Source of the DNA: SIG440 sp045645485 | GTDB lineage: Bacteria; Bacillota; Clostridia; Monoglobales; Monoglobaceae | Assembly (NCBI GenBank): GCA_045645485.1 | Contig: JAZRIX010000008.1 | Span: 1-7,005, forward strand | Length of the DNA: 7,005 nt | Direction of reading: 5' to 3' | In this document: positions 1 through 5,825 of the stretch, piece by piece | How the letters are laid out: each line of letters starts with the position of its first letter | How positions within the stretch are numbered: position 1 is the first letter of the stretch | Program-made: the position numbers and the translations under genes | Notes under the pieces: model-generated | What the model was told of the DNA's origin: nothing | The model's database searches: none | The model's input: the letters and a program-made list of their open reading frames with translations, nothing else

Positions 1-869
1 TCCTTTTTCGTAAGTGCCGAAACATCCTTACCAAGGACAAAACCACCCGAACCCTTAAGTCCGTTTTCACTGGGTCTGTCCTGTCTCGTGCGGATGTTAT
101 CAACGACTTCGGTTTTTGCGGCCTCTCGGGCATTATTGAGAATATCATTCATATGTACCGTCTCATATGCAAGCTTCACGGGAATTCCTGCCTGAAGAAG
201 TCTTCTGAAGCCGGTGTTCTGCAGTTCCTTTCTGATATCGAAATCAGGATATTCCGCTTTCAGCTCCACTCCCTGGCGGAACCACTCGTCCATCTGTCTC
301 TGCATATCCGACTGAGCACGTCTTTCTTCTTCAATCCTCTGATTTCTTTCAGATTCTGCCCGAAGCTTTGTCACTTCCCGATACTGGTCAACCGTAAGCC
401 CTTCACGTTCAGCCGCTTCCTCAAGATAACTGTTATCCTCATCAACAGCTGTTCTGAGTGCCTTTAAGTCGCCATCCTTAATACCGTATTTCTGCGCCAC
501 AATGCTGAGAATTTCATTCTGAGAACTGATTGTTTCATCCTTCTGCTTATCCTCTTTGAATCTCTTGTTGAAGATATTCTGGATATGCGCCTGATGAAGG
601 TCCTTGTTCTCGGAAATAAAAGCATCATAAGCCGCCTGTCGCTGTTCATCCGTCAATTTGTTGTTCCCGGCGTCGGAACTGTTTTTTGATGCAGAACCAT
701 TCTTCAAAGCTCCACCCTTGTCATCCTGAGCGTAGTCGAAGGATCTTTCTGCATTATCACCGCCCGATTCATTTCCCTGAGGGTTTGATGCGGTACTTGC
801 TGCAGGCGTCCCCGCTTCTCCGCCAGCTGCCCCCTCTGCAAACAACTGTAAGTTAATAATTTTAGTCAT
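1..869 (-). CDS. Phage scaffold-like protein with N-terminal Prp cleavage motif (3' end outside window)
   Basis: The reading frame is open from ATG at 867-869 to the left edge (289 codons, no stop). A Shine-Dalgarno AAAGGA lies about 10 bases upstream. The protein starts MTKIINLQLFAEG; residues 6-11 (NLQLFA) match the motif at which Prp trims ribosomal protein L27, so cleavage after Ala11 is predicted. Residues 12-70 are Gly/Ala/Ser/Asn-rich and look disordered. Residues 42-50 (RSFDYAQDD) come from a dispersed palindromic repeat. From about 72 on the protein is charged and helix-rich, with Glu/Arg/Gln-rich stretches around 145-195 suggesting coiled coil, as expected for a capsid scaffold. Position after portal and Prp, where scaffold and capsid genes usually lie, supports the role. 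I recognise no enzymatic motif. A minor structural protein is the main alternative. The motif match is seen; the scaffold function is inferred. Confidence 0.7.
   Translation of the reverse strand, partial: MTKIINLQLFAEGAAGGEAGTPAASTASNPQGNESGGDNAERSFDYAQDDKGGALKNGSASKNSSDAGNNKLTDEQRQAAYDAFISENKDLHQAHIQNIFNKRFKEDKQKDETISSQNEILSIVAQKYGIKDGDLKALRTAVDEDNSYLEEAAEREGLTVDQYREVTKLRAESERNQRIEEERRAQSDMQRQMDEWFRQGVELKAEYPDFDIRKELQNTGFRRLLQAGIPVKLAYETVHMNDILNNAREAAKTEVVDNIRTRQDRPSENGLKGSGGFVLGKDVSALTKK
719..750 (-). repeat. REP-like palindromic repeat (family C) inside the scaffold coding frame
   Basis: The minus strand carries GATCCTTCGAC, a short spacer, then GCTCAGGATGAC, an imperfect palindrome. It is clearly related to copies at 1050-1076 and 5652-5677. 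Here it is translated in frame as RSFDYAQDD within the low-complexity N-terminal part of the scaffold. Confidence 0.7.
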
Positions 870-910
870 ATAGACCGTCCTTTCCGCCTAAGCTCTCGCT
901 TTTCGTAACA

Positions 911-968
911 CCACAATACCACAAACAAAAATACAATTTCTATGAACAAAAGCAAAAAAATTTTCCCA
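911..968 (-). promoter_or_regulatory. Candidate promoter block upstream of scaffold gene (copy 1 of a duplicated element)
   Basis: On the minus strand this A/T-rich block runs from TGGGAAAATTTTTTTG (968-953), through CATAGA, to an extended -10-like TGGTATTGT (921-913). A closely similar block occurs at 5689-5742. Both sit just downstream of a terminator and upstream of a gene. The -10-like hexamer lies about 43 bases before the scaffold ATG, giving a reasonable leader length. No good -35 box is visible; the T-rich tract could act as an UP element. Promoter function is inference, and the block could instead be a dispersed repeat. Confidence 0.35.
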
Positions 969-993
969 TTTTGCAAAAAAATTTTTCTCTCAC

Positions 994-1020
994 AAAAAAG
1001 AGAGGAGGCTTTCGCCCCCC
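994..1020 (-). terminator. Rho-independent terminator after the protease gene
   Basis: On the minus strand GGGGGGC (1020-1014), loop GAAA (1013-1010) and GCCTCCT (1009-1003) form a 7-pair stem with two G-U pairs. A T6 tract follows at 999-994. It fits termination in the minus direction only, because the G-U pairs become A-C mismatches on the other strand. It would end the packaging transcript between protease and scaffold, or reduce read-through. Confidence 0.7.
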
Positions 1021-1042
1021 TTTCGTTATGCTGAACAACCCT

Positions 1043-1083
1043 CACGGCTGTCATTCTGAGCTTGTCGAAGAATCTTAGCCGTG
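1043..1083 (-). repeat. REP-like repeat (family C) bracketed by 7-bp inverted arms
   Basis: The core at 1050-1076 (minus strand AAGATTCTTCGAC then AAGCTCAGAATGAC) matches the family C copies at 719-750 and 5652-5677. It is flanked by perfect arms CACGGCT (1043-1049) and AGCCGTG (1077-1083), so the whole unit can fold into a long hairpin. It lies 11 bases beyond the protease stop codon, between that gene and its terminator. Confidence 0.65.
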
Positions 1084-1094
1084 AAAAAACTTTT

Positions 1095-1415
1095 TTATTG
1101 TTTAACTCTGGTGTCCGACTTCTGCAACTCCACACACTTCGGATAAGCTGTTGCAATCAACTGCATTCCCAGCACCACAAAGTGAAAAGCCTCATTTGCA
1201 TCATATGTAATCTTCTGCATTCCCACTTCAACCGCTCCGCTTTCTTTCTTGTAGTAAAACTTTGCATCAAGCTCCATTAACCTTGCAATAAGAGTTTCCG
1301 TGAGAGCCGACACCGCACTGCAAACAATATCTTCACCGTGTTTTGCATATCCCGCATGACCGTCCACCGTCAGCCTGACACCGCTTTTACTTTTTTCATA
1401 AACACATTTAATCAT
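1095..1415 (-). CDS. prp: Prp-family cysteine protease (phage-encoded)
   Basis: A 106-residue protein of the ribosomal-processing cysteine protease family (Prp, formerly YsxB). The diagnostic segment GHAGYAKHGEDIVCSAVSAL spans residues 19-38, with the predicted catalytic pair His20 and Cys32 and the conserved Asp29. Length matches host Prp proteins of about 105-115 residues. In Firmicutes, Prp removes the N-terminal extension of ribosomal protein L27, and in Staphylococcus aureus phages it also trims capsid-assembly proteins. This copy sits between portal and scaffold rather than between the L21 and L27 genes, and the next gene encodes a protein with the cleavage motif. Its role is therefore probably procapsid protein maturation, with possible action on host L27. 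ATG is preceded by GAGGT five bases upstream. Family is certain from the motif; substrate is inferred. Confidence 0.9.
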   Translation of the reverse strand: MIKCVYEKSKSGVRLTVDGHAGYAKHGEDIVCSAVSALTETLIARLMELDAKFYYKKESGAVEVGMQKITYDANEAFHFVVLGMQLIATAYPKCVELQKSDTRVKQ

Positions 1416-1423
1416 AGCCTACC

Positions 1424-1561
1424 TCACAAGCACCCGATGGAGAACGTCAGTGTTCTCCATTTTCTCTGAAAAGCTTTTCTCATAGCCTTCCGTTTTTGCC
1501 TTGTCAAATTCCAGTTTCGATTATTCCACCGCCACTTTATACACCAAATAAATTTAAACAT
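1424..1561 (-). CDS. Candidate small basic Trp-rich protein, possibly frameshifted
   Basis: ATG at 1559-1561 follows a fair ribosome binding site (GGAAAGGA about 9 bases upstream) and opens a 45-codon frame ending TGA at 1424-1426, nine bases before the protease. The product starts MFKFIWCIKWRWNN and is rich in Lys, Arg and Trp. It has no motif I recognise. From about 1522 an alternative frame, with no start codon of its own, runs to TAG at 1417-1419 (reading SKLEFDKAKTEGYEKSFSEK and beyond) and has more ordinary protein composition. A single-base indel would join the N-terminal part of the first frame to the second, giving a protein of about 47 residues. I cannot tell whether the straight reading, the shifted reading, or neither is real. 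Confidence 0.35.
   Translation of the reverse strand: MFKFIWCIKWRWNNRNWNLTRQKRKAMRKAFQRKWRTLTFSIGCL
1437..1460. other. Perfect 9-bp inverted repeat upstream of the protease gene
   Basis: ATGGAGAAC (1437-1445) and GTTCTCCAT (1452-1460) are exact reverse complements around a 6-base loop. On the minus-strand mRNA the hairpin ends about 21 bases before the protease start codon, within the candidate small ORF. It could shield or space the ribosome binding site, or be an operator. No function can be assigned from sequence alone. Confidence 0.5.
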
Positions 1562-1582
1562 CTATCCCATTCCTTTCCGCAA

Positions 1583-1632
1583 GGCTCCCTCACTGAGGGA
1601 GCTGGCTCGCCACAGACGAGGCTGAGGGAGTT
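1583..1632 (-). repeat. Palindromic repeat (family A) forming the 3' end of the portal gene
   Basis: The minus strand reads ACTCCCTCAG, a GC-rich centre, then CAGCTCCCTCAGTGAGGGAG. It resembles copies at 3376-3416, 4945-4996 and 6143-6190. It encodes the last residues of portal, and the TGA stop at 1590-1592 lies inside it. Confidence 0.7.
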
Positions 1633-3458
1633 CCCGTAACCCTTTCCCCCGTCAACTTTTCAATAATCATCGCCATCTTCTCCATCTGAGCTGATTGCAT
1701 CTGCATCTGCTGACCCATCTGTTGCATCTGAGTATACATTGTCTGACCGTTTTGCAGCTGTTGTTTCAGTTTCTCTTTACCGTCAAATTCCATACCCTCA
1801 ACTGCAACCAAAGCCGCATCCGCATTCTGTGGAAAAAGAATTCCCATCTGATACATCTGTATCATCAAATCATTCTGAGCAAGCTTAGAATATGCTGACC
1901 GTTTCTGAGGCTTAACCACCACATCAAACACAGGCTTTCTTTCCCCTTCGGCCGCCTTTATGCCCTCATTTCCCATACGCACATATTCAGCCTCACCGTT
2001 CATTCCCGTGATTCTGAAGTTTCTTGCCTCATCATAGAACTGTCGTATCAACTCAATAACCAGATACACAATCTGCGTATATGTACGGTAAGATGTTGCA
2101 ATCATATCACGGCTTGTCTTGTTACCTGTTTCCTGAAGTGCCGCAATAGCCGCGCCTGAAGTAACACCGCTTGCTGTCTGACCCTGAGTAACATCATGGT
2201 TCGAACTTGTATCCTTCAGTTCCTCAATCTTAAACTGCAGAAGATTCATAATATGTGCCGGAATACTGTCAACATCAATCTTTCTCAGTCGTTCCTCGTC
2301 AATACTGCCCTCACAGTGAACAATGGACTTCCGAAGGTCAAGAAATTCATCCTCATTCACTCCGCCGTCTTTCCGTGACCAGTAACGAGGTTTTGCAGAC
2401 AAAGCCGCGTTCTCCAAAATGAGTTGTTGAAGCTTGTCTATGTACATCTGAGCATCCTTGGTAATGGAAATCACTCCGAATCCTGCAGGGGAATCTGCCT
2501 CAGGATACATCACATCGAAAACAAAAGGATACATTCCGTGTTCATAAAATCCGGTATCTTTATATCGTTCATCATTTTCTGTTGCAAAAAGAACAGTATC
2601 GCCCACAAACTTGCAATAATGAAGAACCGACTTCCCAAAGCTTGTAATTTTTTTGTAATACCAATCCACCACAACACACTTCTGACTTTTATCAACGTTT
2701 TCATCGTGAATATACTCTTTCACATCAAGCACGTTACCACCAATATTCTTGTCATTCAGCTGCGGATATTGCTGTTTAAGAAGATCCTCATCAGCAAAAG
2801 CAACAACAAAGAAATTTCTACTGTCCTGAATATCCCTGATTCCCGGTTCCCAGAATACATTGAGAATATCAATATTGGCAACCTCAATATCCCCAAGTCC
2901 GTTTTCAAGCTCGTTGTTCCAAAACACACCGTAACATCCCACACCGTGTTTCAGCTTATACCACCACTCATCAGAGTACACCTGTTCAAAATTATTCCGC
3001 TCCATAATAACCGGAACAACCGAAGAAAGCATCTCTGCCGATTTTTCATCATCAAGAGCTCTGGGAAGAATATTGGGTTCAGGGAAGCTGTCCATAGCAT
3101 CAGCGTGTTTATTGGTAACAGAATTGAAAAGCCATGCCGAAACAGGCTTTGGTCTGCCTTCATCACTGTTCATCTGCTCCCAGTGTCTCAGCTTCCACCA
3201 ACGTTCCTCTTCCACAATACGGTTTTCAAGGTTCGTCTTGCCCTGCTTATACTTCATCAGTACCTCAACCGCATTTGCCACTTCCTTTTGTCCTATCACA
3301 AGTCTCCCAAGAGCTGCGGTAGGGGGACCGCTTGCGGTGGAGGGATTGTTTACCTCCTCTTCATTATTCCCAATCTCTCCCTGAGGGAGCTGTCGGCTCT
3401 GCCGACTGAGGGAGTTCTTATTTTTCATTTCCCAAAATACTCTTTCTTCATCTGTCAA
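1590..3458 (-). CDS. Phage portal protein
   Basis: A 622-residue protein placed directly after the large terminase, the standard position for portal, the dodecameric ring through which DNA enters the capsid. The body from about residue 60 to 560 looks like an intact portal fold: an acidic N-terminal helical part with many Trp residues (85-93, 165-180), a wing-like region, and SGVTSGAAIAALQETGNKTS, a segment I associate with large P22-like portals of Firmicutes phages. The tail (about 570-605) is very rich in Gln and Met and probably helical. Two repeat-derived segments interrupt the N-terminus (about 15-29 and 37-51), and a third forms the C-terminus (609-622). Start is TTG at 3458, with AAAGGAG nine bases upstream and an 18-base gap after the terminase stop. 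ATG at residue 11 is the alternative but has a poor ribosome site. Subfamily is less sure than portal identity. Confidence 0.85.
   Translation of the reverse strand: MTDEERVFWEMKNKNSLSRQSRQLPQGEIGNNEEEVNNPSTASGPPTAALGRLVIGQKEVANAVEVLMKYKQGKTNLENRIVEEERWWKLRHWEQMNSDEGRPKPVSAWLFNSVTNKHADAMDSFPEPNILPRALDDEKSAEMLSSVVPVIMERNNFEQVYSDEWWYKLKHGVGCYGVFWNNELENGLGDIEVANIDILNVFWEPGIRDIQDSRNFFVVAFADEDLLKQQYPQLNDKNIGGNVLDVKEYIHDENVDKSQKCVVVDWYYKKITSFGKSVLHYCKFVGDTVLFATENDERYKDTGFYEHGMYPFVFDVMYPEADSPAGFGVISITKDAQMYIDKLQQLILENAALSAKPRYWSRKDGGVNEDEFLDLRKSIVHCEGSIDEERLRKIDVDSIPAHIMNLLQFKIEELKDTSSNHDVTQGQTASGVTSGAAIAALQETGNKTSRDMIATSYRTYTQIVYLVIELIRQFYDEARNFRITGMNGEAEYVRMGNEGIKAAEGERKPVFDVVVKPQKRSAYSKLAQNDLMIQMYQMGILFPQNADAALVAVEGMEFDGKEKLKQQLQNGQTMYTQMQQMGQQMQMQSAQMEKMAMIIEKLTGERVTGTPSASSVASQLPQ
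3311..3350 (-). repeat. Palindromic repeat (family B) in the portal coding frame
   Basis: The minus strand has CAATCCCTCCACCGCAAGCG followed by GTCCCCCTACC. The CCACCGCAAGCGGT core is shared with 5856-5900, and a variant occurs in 6733-6769. It is translated in frame as NNPSTASGPPTAALG, near portal residues 37-51. Confidence 0.75.
3376..3416 (-). repeat. Palindromic repeat (family A) in the portal coding frame
   Basis: The minus strand reads AACTCCCTCAGTCGGCAGAG followed by CCGACAGCTCCCTCAGGGAG. The pairs CTCCCTCAG/CTGAGGGAG and GTCGGC/GCCGAC make it strongly hairpin-forming. It is translated in frame as NSLSRQSRQLPQGE (portal residues about 15-28). Confidence 0.75.
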
Positions 3459-3476
3459 ATCAATCTACTCCTTTCA

Positions 3477-4922
3477 TCACAGCACCTTATAAAAATCATA
3501 ACTCCCATAACTTTGATTCAGCTCCAACGGGTCAAACTCTTTAATTTTATCCTTTGCCCTCGGCTTAGGTGTAATGGGATATTCCATCAAAACATATCTG
3601 CACTCGTCATAAATATGGTCCTCACCCTTTGTGTCAACATCCTCAACATCCGTCTCACTGTACACCAAAGACGGCACAGTACGAATGAAATGCTTGCAGG
3701 TATTAAACACATAAAACATTGGCAAGCCCTCGTCATCAAACCGAAGGCGATTATGCATCTGCATCTTTCCTGCAAGTCTTTCGTGATTGCCCTTATCAAA
3801 GAATACCCCCGACCGTTCCATAACCGCTCCAATCGATGTATCACGACCACGGTCATCGGCAAATATAGCAGGGTCTGCGATTCCGTGAATGGTCTTTCCC
3901 TTCAGGTTATCATCCTGCTCTTCAATTTCACGAATTTTCCTTGCTATTTCCGCAGGTTCCCACTTAACCCCCGTATCAGGTGTATCTGTGCATCCGTAAA
4001 GCTCACGGATTCTGTAAACTCTCTTTTCATAGTCAACTGCATACCAGCCAACCGAGAATGGCTTTGCATAACCCCAGTCAAAGCCACGGTAAATTTTCCA
4101 CTCAGGCGGCACAAGAAAAGGATTTATAACGTGCGTATTCCGTCTGTCATCATAATGCTTATCGTCATTGACCCACTCACTGAACACCTGACCCGAGAAG
4201 GAATTCCAGTCACCGTAAAGAAGTGCATCCCGCTCCGCCTTGGGAAGCTCCGCAAGCCTTCCCAGATATCCGGGGTCATTTTCAATCAGCTTTTTATTAT
4301 CAAAAACCGATGAAGGAACAAATATTCTGCTCTTTCTGAACTTCTTCACCAAACCGTCAGGCATATTAACCGAATGTTCTTCCCAGATTGTGGACATTGC
4401 TTCTGCAGCTGTAATAAATCTCTGCTTCACCCAGGAATGACCAATACCTCCGGGGTTAGCCGTTGCTCTGATATAGCACCTTGTGCCGGGACCGTTAGGA
4501 CGGTTACGTGAAAACAAATAATTGTATTCCTCCCACGTAAAATGTGTTAATTCATCGAAGGCAACAAAATCATAGGCCTTACCCTGATAATTGTGTTTGT
4601 CCTTTGTGTGCTGCATAGACCCAAAATAGATCTTCGCACCTGACGGAAACGTCCAGACGTGCTTTGAATCATTGTATTTCGCCTTTGGAAACACCGCCTT
4701 ATAATATCCAAGGGACTTTTCAATAAGCTCCGTCAGCTGAGGGAACGTCTTTCTCAGAATAATAGCTTTATAGTGTGGAATATGCACCTGCCGAAGAGCC
4801 TCAATTACAAGAGCATCTGACTTTCCGCCTCCTGCCGCTCCACCGTAAAGAGCTTCATCCTCAGGCCGGGACATAAACAATTTCTGCTTCGGTTGCGGAC
4901 TCCAAATAACCTTTTTAGCCAC
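3477..4922 (-). CDS. terL: Phage terminase large subunit (packaging ATPase and nuclease)
   Basis: A 481-residue protein with both terminase domains. The N-terminal ATPase has a Walker A-like loop YGGAAGGGKS (26-35, Lys34), Walker B FVAFDE (119-124, Asp123-Glu124) and the coupling motif ATANPGG (153-159). The C-terminal RNase H-like nuclease shows the expected metal-binding acidic residues: Asp282 in RGFDWGY, Asp350 in GIADPA, and Asp435/Asp439 in DHIYDE. It docks on the portal, pumps DNA into the procapsid and cuts the concatemer. The length is usual for the family and all motifs appear intact. Start is GTG at 4922, whose G is shared with the TAG stop of the small terminase (TAGTG), so translation is probably coupled. 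Unlike its neighbours, I see no repeat-derived insertion in it. Confidence 0.96.
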   Translation of the reverse strand: MAKKVIWSPQPKQKLFMSRPEDEALYGGAAGGGKSDALVIEALRQVHIPHYKAIILRKTFPQLTELIEKSLGYYKAVFPKAKYNDSKHVWTFPSGAKIYFGSMQHTKDKHNYQGKAYDFVAFDELTHFTWEEYNYLFSRNRPNGPGTRCYIRATANPGGIGHSWVKQRFITAAEAMSTIWEEHSVNMPDGLVKKFRKSRIFVPSSVFDNKKLIENDPGYLGRLAELPKAERDALLYGDWNSFSGQVFSEWVNDDKHYDDRRNTHVINPFLVPPEWKIYRGFDWGYAKPFSVGWYAVDYEKRVYRIRELYGCTDTPDTGVKWEPAEIARKIREIEEQDDNLKGKTIHGIADPAIFADDRGRDTSIGAVMERSGVFFDKGNHERLAGKMQMHNRLRFDDEGLPMFYVFNTCKHFIRTVPSLVYSETDVEDVDTKGEDHIYDECRYVLMEYPITPKPRAKDKIKEFDPLELNQSYGSYDFYKVL

Positions 4923-5560
4923 TATTCATCACCACCCTCATCCAAAGGCTCCCAGAGCATCAGGGAGCTGTCAGCTCCGCTGACTGAGGGATTGTCAGAA
5001 CTGTCACTTTCGACCGAAGGAGTTATCCCCGGAATCTCCACAACTCCGCCTTCATCTTCAGGAGGCAATTCCTCAACCGCCTTGCCCCAGTCCTCAACCT
5101 TTCTGTGCTGAAGCCAGAACTTCTGAGCATTGGTATCTGCAGGAATATGAACTTCATCCATCACCGGCACAAGCTCCTCTCTCTCAGCAAGTCGCTTGCC
5201 TTCATCCGAGTATTCGACCTTCCTGACCTTTATGTGTTTTACAACCTTCACCGTATACCCAAGGCATTTTTTGAAGAGAGCATTTTCAACGTGTATATCT
5301 GCAACTTCTTTGCTGTTTTTGACCGCTTCCGCAAGCTCAGGAAACTTCTTCAACCACTCCTGAAAAGTCTTGCGGGAAACCCCAATATTCTCTGCAATCT
5401 GCTCATTGGACAAGCCATTACGAGCCCACGCCGATATCTTGAGCAGACCTTCTTCACAAATCCACGCATCATATTTTGCCACCCCTGAATCCCCCTTTCC
5501 CAAGGCTTCCCCTTTGTCGTCAAAGCTCGCCTCTAACCGCTCCACTTTCACCTTGTTCAA
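4922..5560 (-). CDS. terS: Phage terminase small subunit
   Basis: A 212-residue protein immediately before the large terminase, overlapping its start by one base. Residues about 28-75 hold a DNA-binding domain: AKYDAWICEEGLLKISAWAR, then a helix-turn-helix NEQIAENIGVSRKTFQEWLK (52-71). The middle (84-160) is charged and helical, with KEVADIHVENALFKKCLGY and the conserved-looking ADTNAQKFWLQHRKVEDWG (141-159), typical of small terminases that oligomerise and recognise phage DNA. The C-terminus (about 180-205) derives from family A repeats. The N-terminal 27 residues are poorly conserved in appearance. Start is uncertain: the listed TTG at 5560 has only a weak purine run upstream. An ATG four bases earlier (5562-5564) is in another frame and yields 14 residues. 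The frame stays open upstream to about 5603 but contains no ATG. Confidence 0.88.
   Translation of the reverse strand: MNKVKVERLEASFDDKGEALGKGDSGVAKYDAWICEEGLLKISAWARNGLSNEQIAENIGVSRKTFQEWLKKFPELAEAVKNSKEVADIHVENALFKKCLGYTVKVVKHIKVRKVEYSDEGKRLAEREELVPVMDEVHIPADTNAQKFWLQHRKVEDWGKAVEELPPEDEGGVVEIPGITPSVESDSSDNPSVSGADSSLMLWEPLDEGGDE
4945..4996 (-). repeat. Palindromic repeat (family A) in the small-terminase C-terminus
   Basis: The minus strand reads AATCCCTCAGTCAGCGGAGC then TGACAGCTCCCTGATGCTCT and GGGAGCC. It is translated in frame as NPSVSGADSSLMLWEPL. A degenerate second unit (minus strand ACTCCTTCGGTCGAAAGTGA then CAGTTC) lies beside it at about 5000-5027 and encodes TPSVESDSS, so two diverged copies appear in tandem. 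Confidence 0.7.
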
Positions 5561-5625
5561 GCATCGCTCTTTTGTCAGCTTTTCCTCTTCCCAAAAAACT
5601 TACATTTTTCGGGAGCCCTATTGTT

Positions 5626-5677
5626 CCTCCGCCGACAGGCGGTGGTGAGGTGTCATTCTAAGCCTGTCGAAGAATCT
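5626..5677 (-). repeat. Family C REP-like repeat next to a GC-rich palindrome
   Basis: The core at 5652-5677 (minus strand GATTCTTCGACAGG then CTTAGAATGACA) matches the copies at 719-750 and 1050-1076. Adjacent CCGCCGACAGGCGG (5629-5642) is a 5-bp-stem palindrome with a GACA loop, possibly a reduced family B unit. Both would lie in the 5' leader of the small-terminase mRNA if the promoter block at 5689-5742 is used. Confidence 0.6.
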
Positions 5678-5688
5678 TTTCTCTTTTC

Positions 5689-5742
5689 ACCATACCAAAC
5701 CAAAAAAAATTTCTCTATGAAAAAAACAAAAAAATTTTCCCA
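5689..5742 (-). promoter_or_regulatory. Candidate promoter block upstream of small terminase (copy 2)
   Basis: On the minus strand it runs from TGGGAAAATTTTTTTG (5742-5727) through CATAGA to an extended -10-like TGGTATGGT (5697-5689). The first 16 bases are identical to those of the block at 911-968, and the rest is alignable with small indels. It starts three bases after the terminator T-tract. Transcription from here would leave a leader of about 120 bases before the terminase gene. No clear -35 box is seen. Confidence 0.35.
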
Positions 5743-5744
5743 AC

Positions 5745-5769
5745 AAAAAAAGAGCAGATTCCTCCGCTC
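5745..5769 (-). terminator. Rho-independent terminator after the Rep/Cys-rich gene pair
   Basis: On the minus strand GAGCGGA (5769-5763), loop GGAA (5762-5759) and TCTGCTC (5758-5752) give a 7-pair stem with one G-U pair. T7 follows at 5751-5745. The geometry is near ideal for minus-strand termination. Confidence 0.8.
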
Positions 5770-5774
5770 CGCAA

Positions 5775-5825
5775 TTATATTCTAATTTCGCGCACACATA
5801 TGCACGTACACCCACACGCACACAT
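5775..5825 (-). CDS. Doubtful micro-ORF: 16-residue peptide with alternating cysteines
   Basis: ATG at 5823-5825 opens MCACGCTCICVREIRI, ending TAA at 5775-5777, six bases before the terminator stem. AAAGG lies eight bases upstream; an in-frame GTG at 5834 would add three residues. Cys occupies every second position from 2 to 10 because the DNA is a TGTGYG-like repeat, so the pattern may simply reflect a simple-sequence tract rather than selection. I recognise no family. Listed because ribosome-site spacing and placement before a terminator are gene-like. Confidence 0.15.
   Translation of the reverse strand: MCACGCTCICVREIRI
5789..5811. repeat. Alternating pyrimidine-purine tract
   Basis: Twenty-three bases alternate strictly between pyrimidine and purine (beginning CGCGCACACATATG), and a looser CA-rich continuation extends to about 5825. 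Such tracts can adopt Z-DNA under negative supercoiling. It lies just upstream of the terminator in the direction of transcription. Confidence 0.6.

Noticed and set aside
153..649. Short frames on both strands at 153-467 and 464-649
   Set aside because: Both lie within the open scaffold frame that runs off the left edge and lack ribosome sites or motifs.
866..1156. Minus-strand frame overlapping the protease 3' end and the intergenic region
   Set aside because: It has no ribosome site, is out of frame with the protease, and passes through the terminator, a REP-like repeat (giving FFDKLRMT) and the A/T block. It is best explained as a chance frame through repeat DNA.
3073..3384. Plus-strand frames over the portal N-terminal coding region
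   Set aside because: These are antisense translations of portal and its repeat insertions, with low-complexity Ser/Pro content and no supporting signals.
3311..3416. Insertion sequence or transposase remnant in portal
   Set aside because: Only short palindromic units are present. There is no transposase fragment or long terminal inverted repeat, and no target duplication that I could identify.
2424..4313. Very long plus-strand open frame (about 629 codons) antisense to portal and large terminase
   Set aside because: It lies opposite two confident genes with intact motifs. Its translation is rich in Ile, Leu, His and Asn with no recognisable domain, typical of an antisense shadow.
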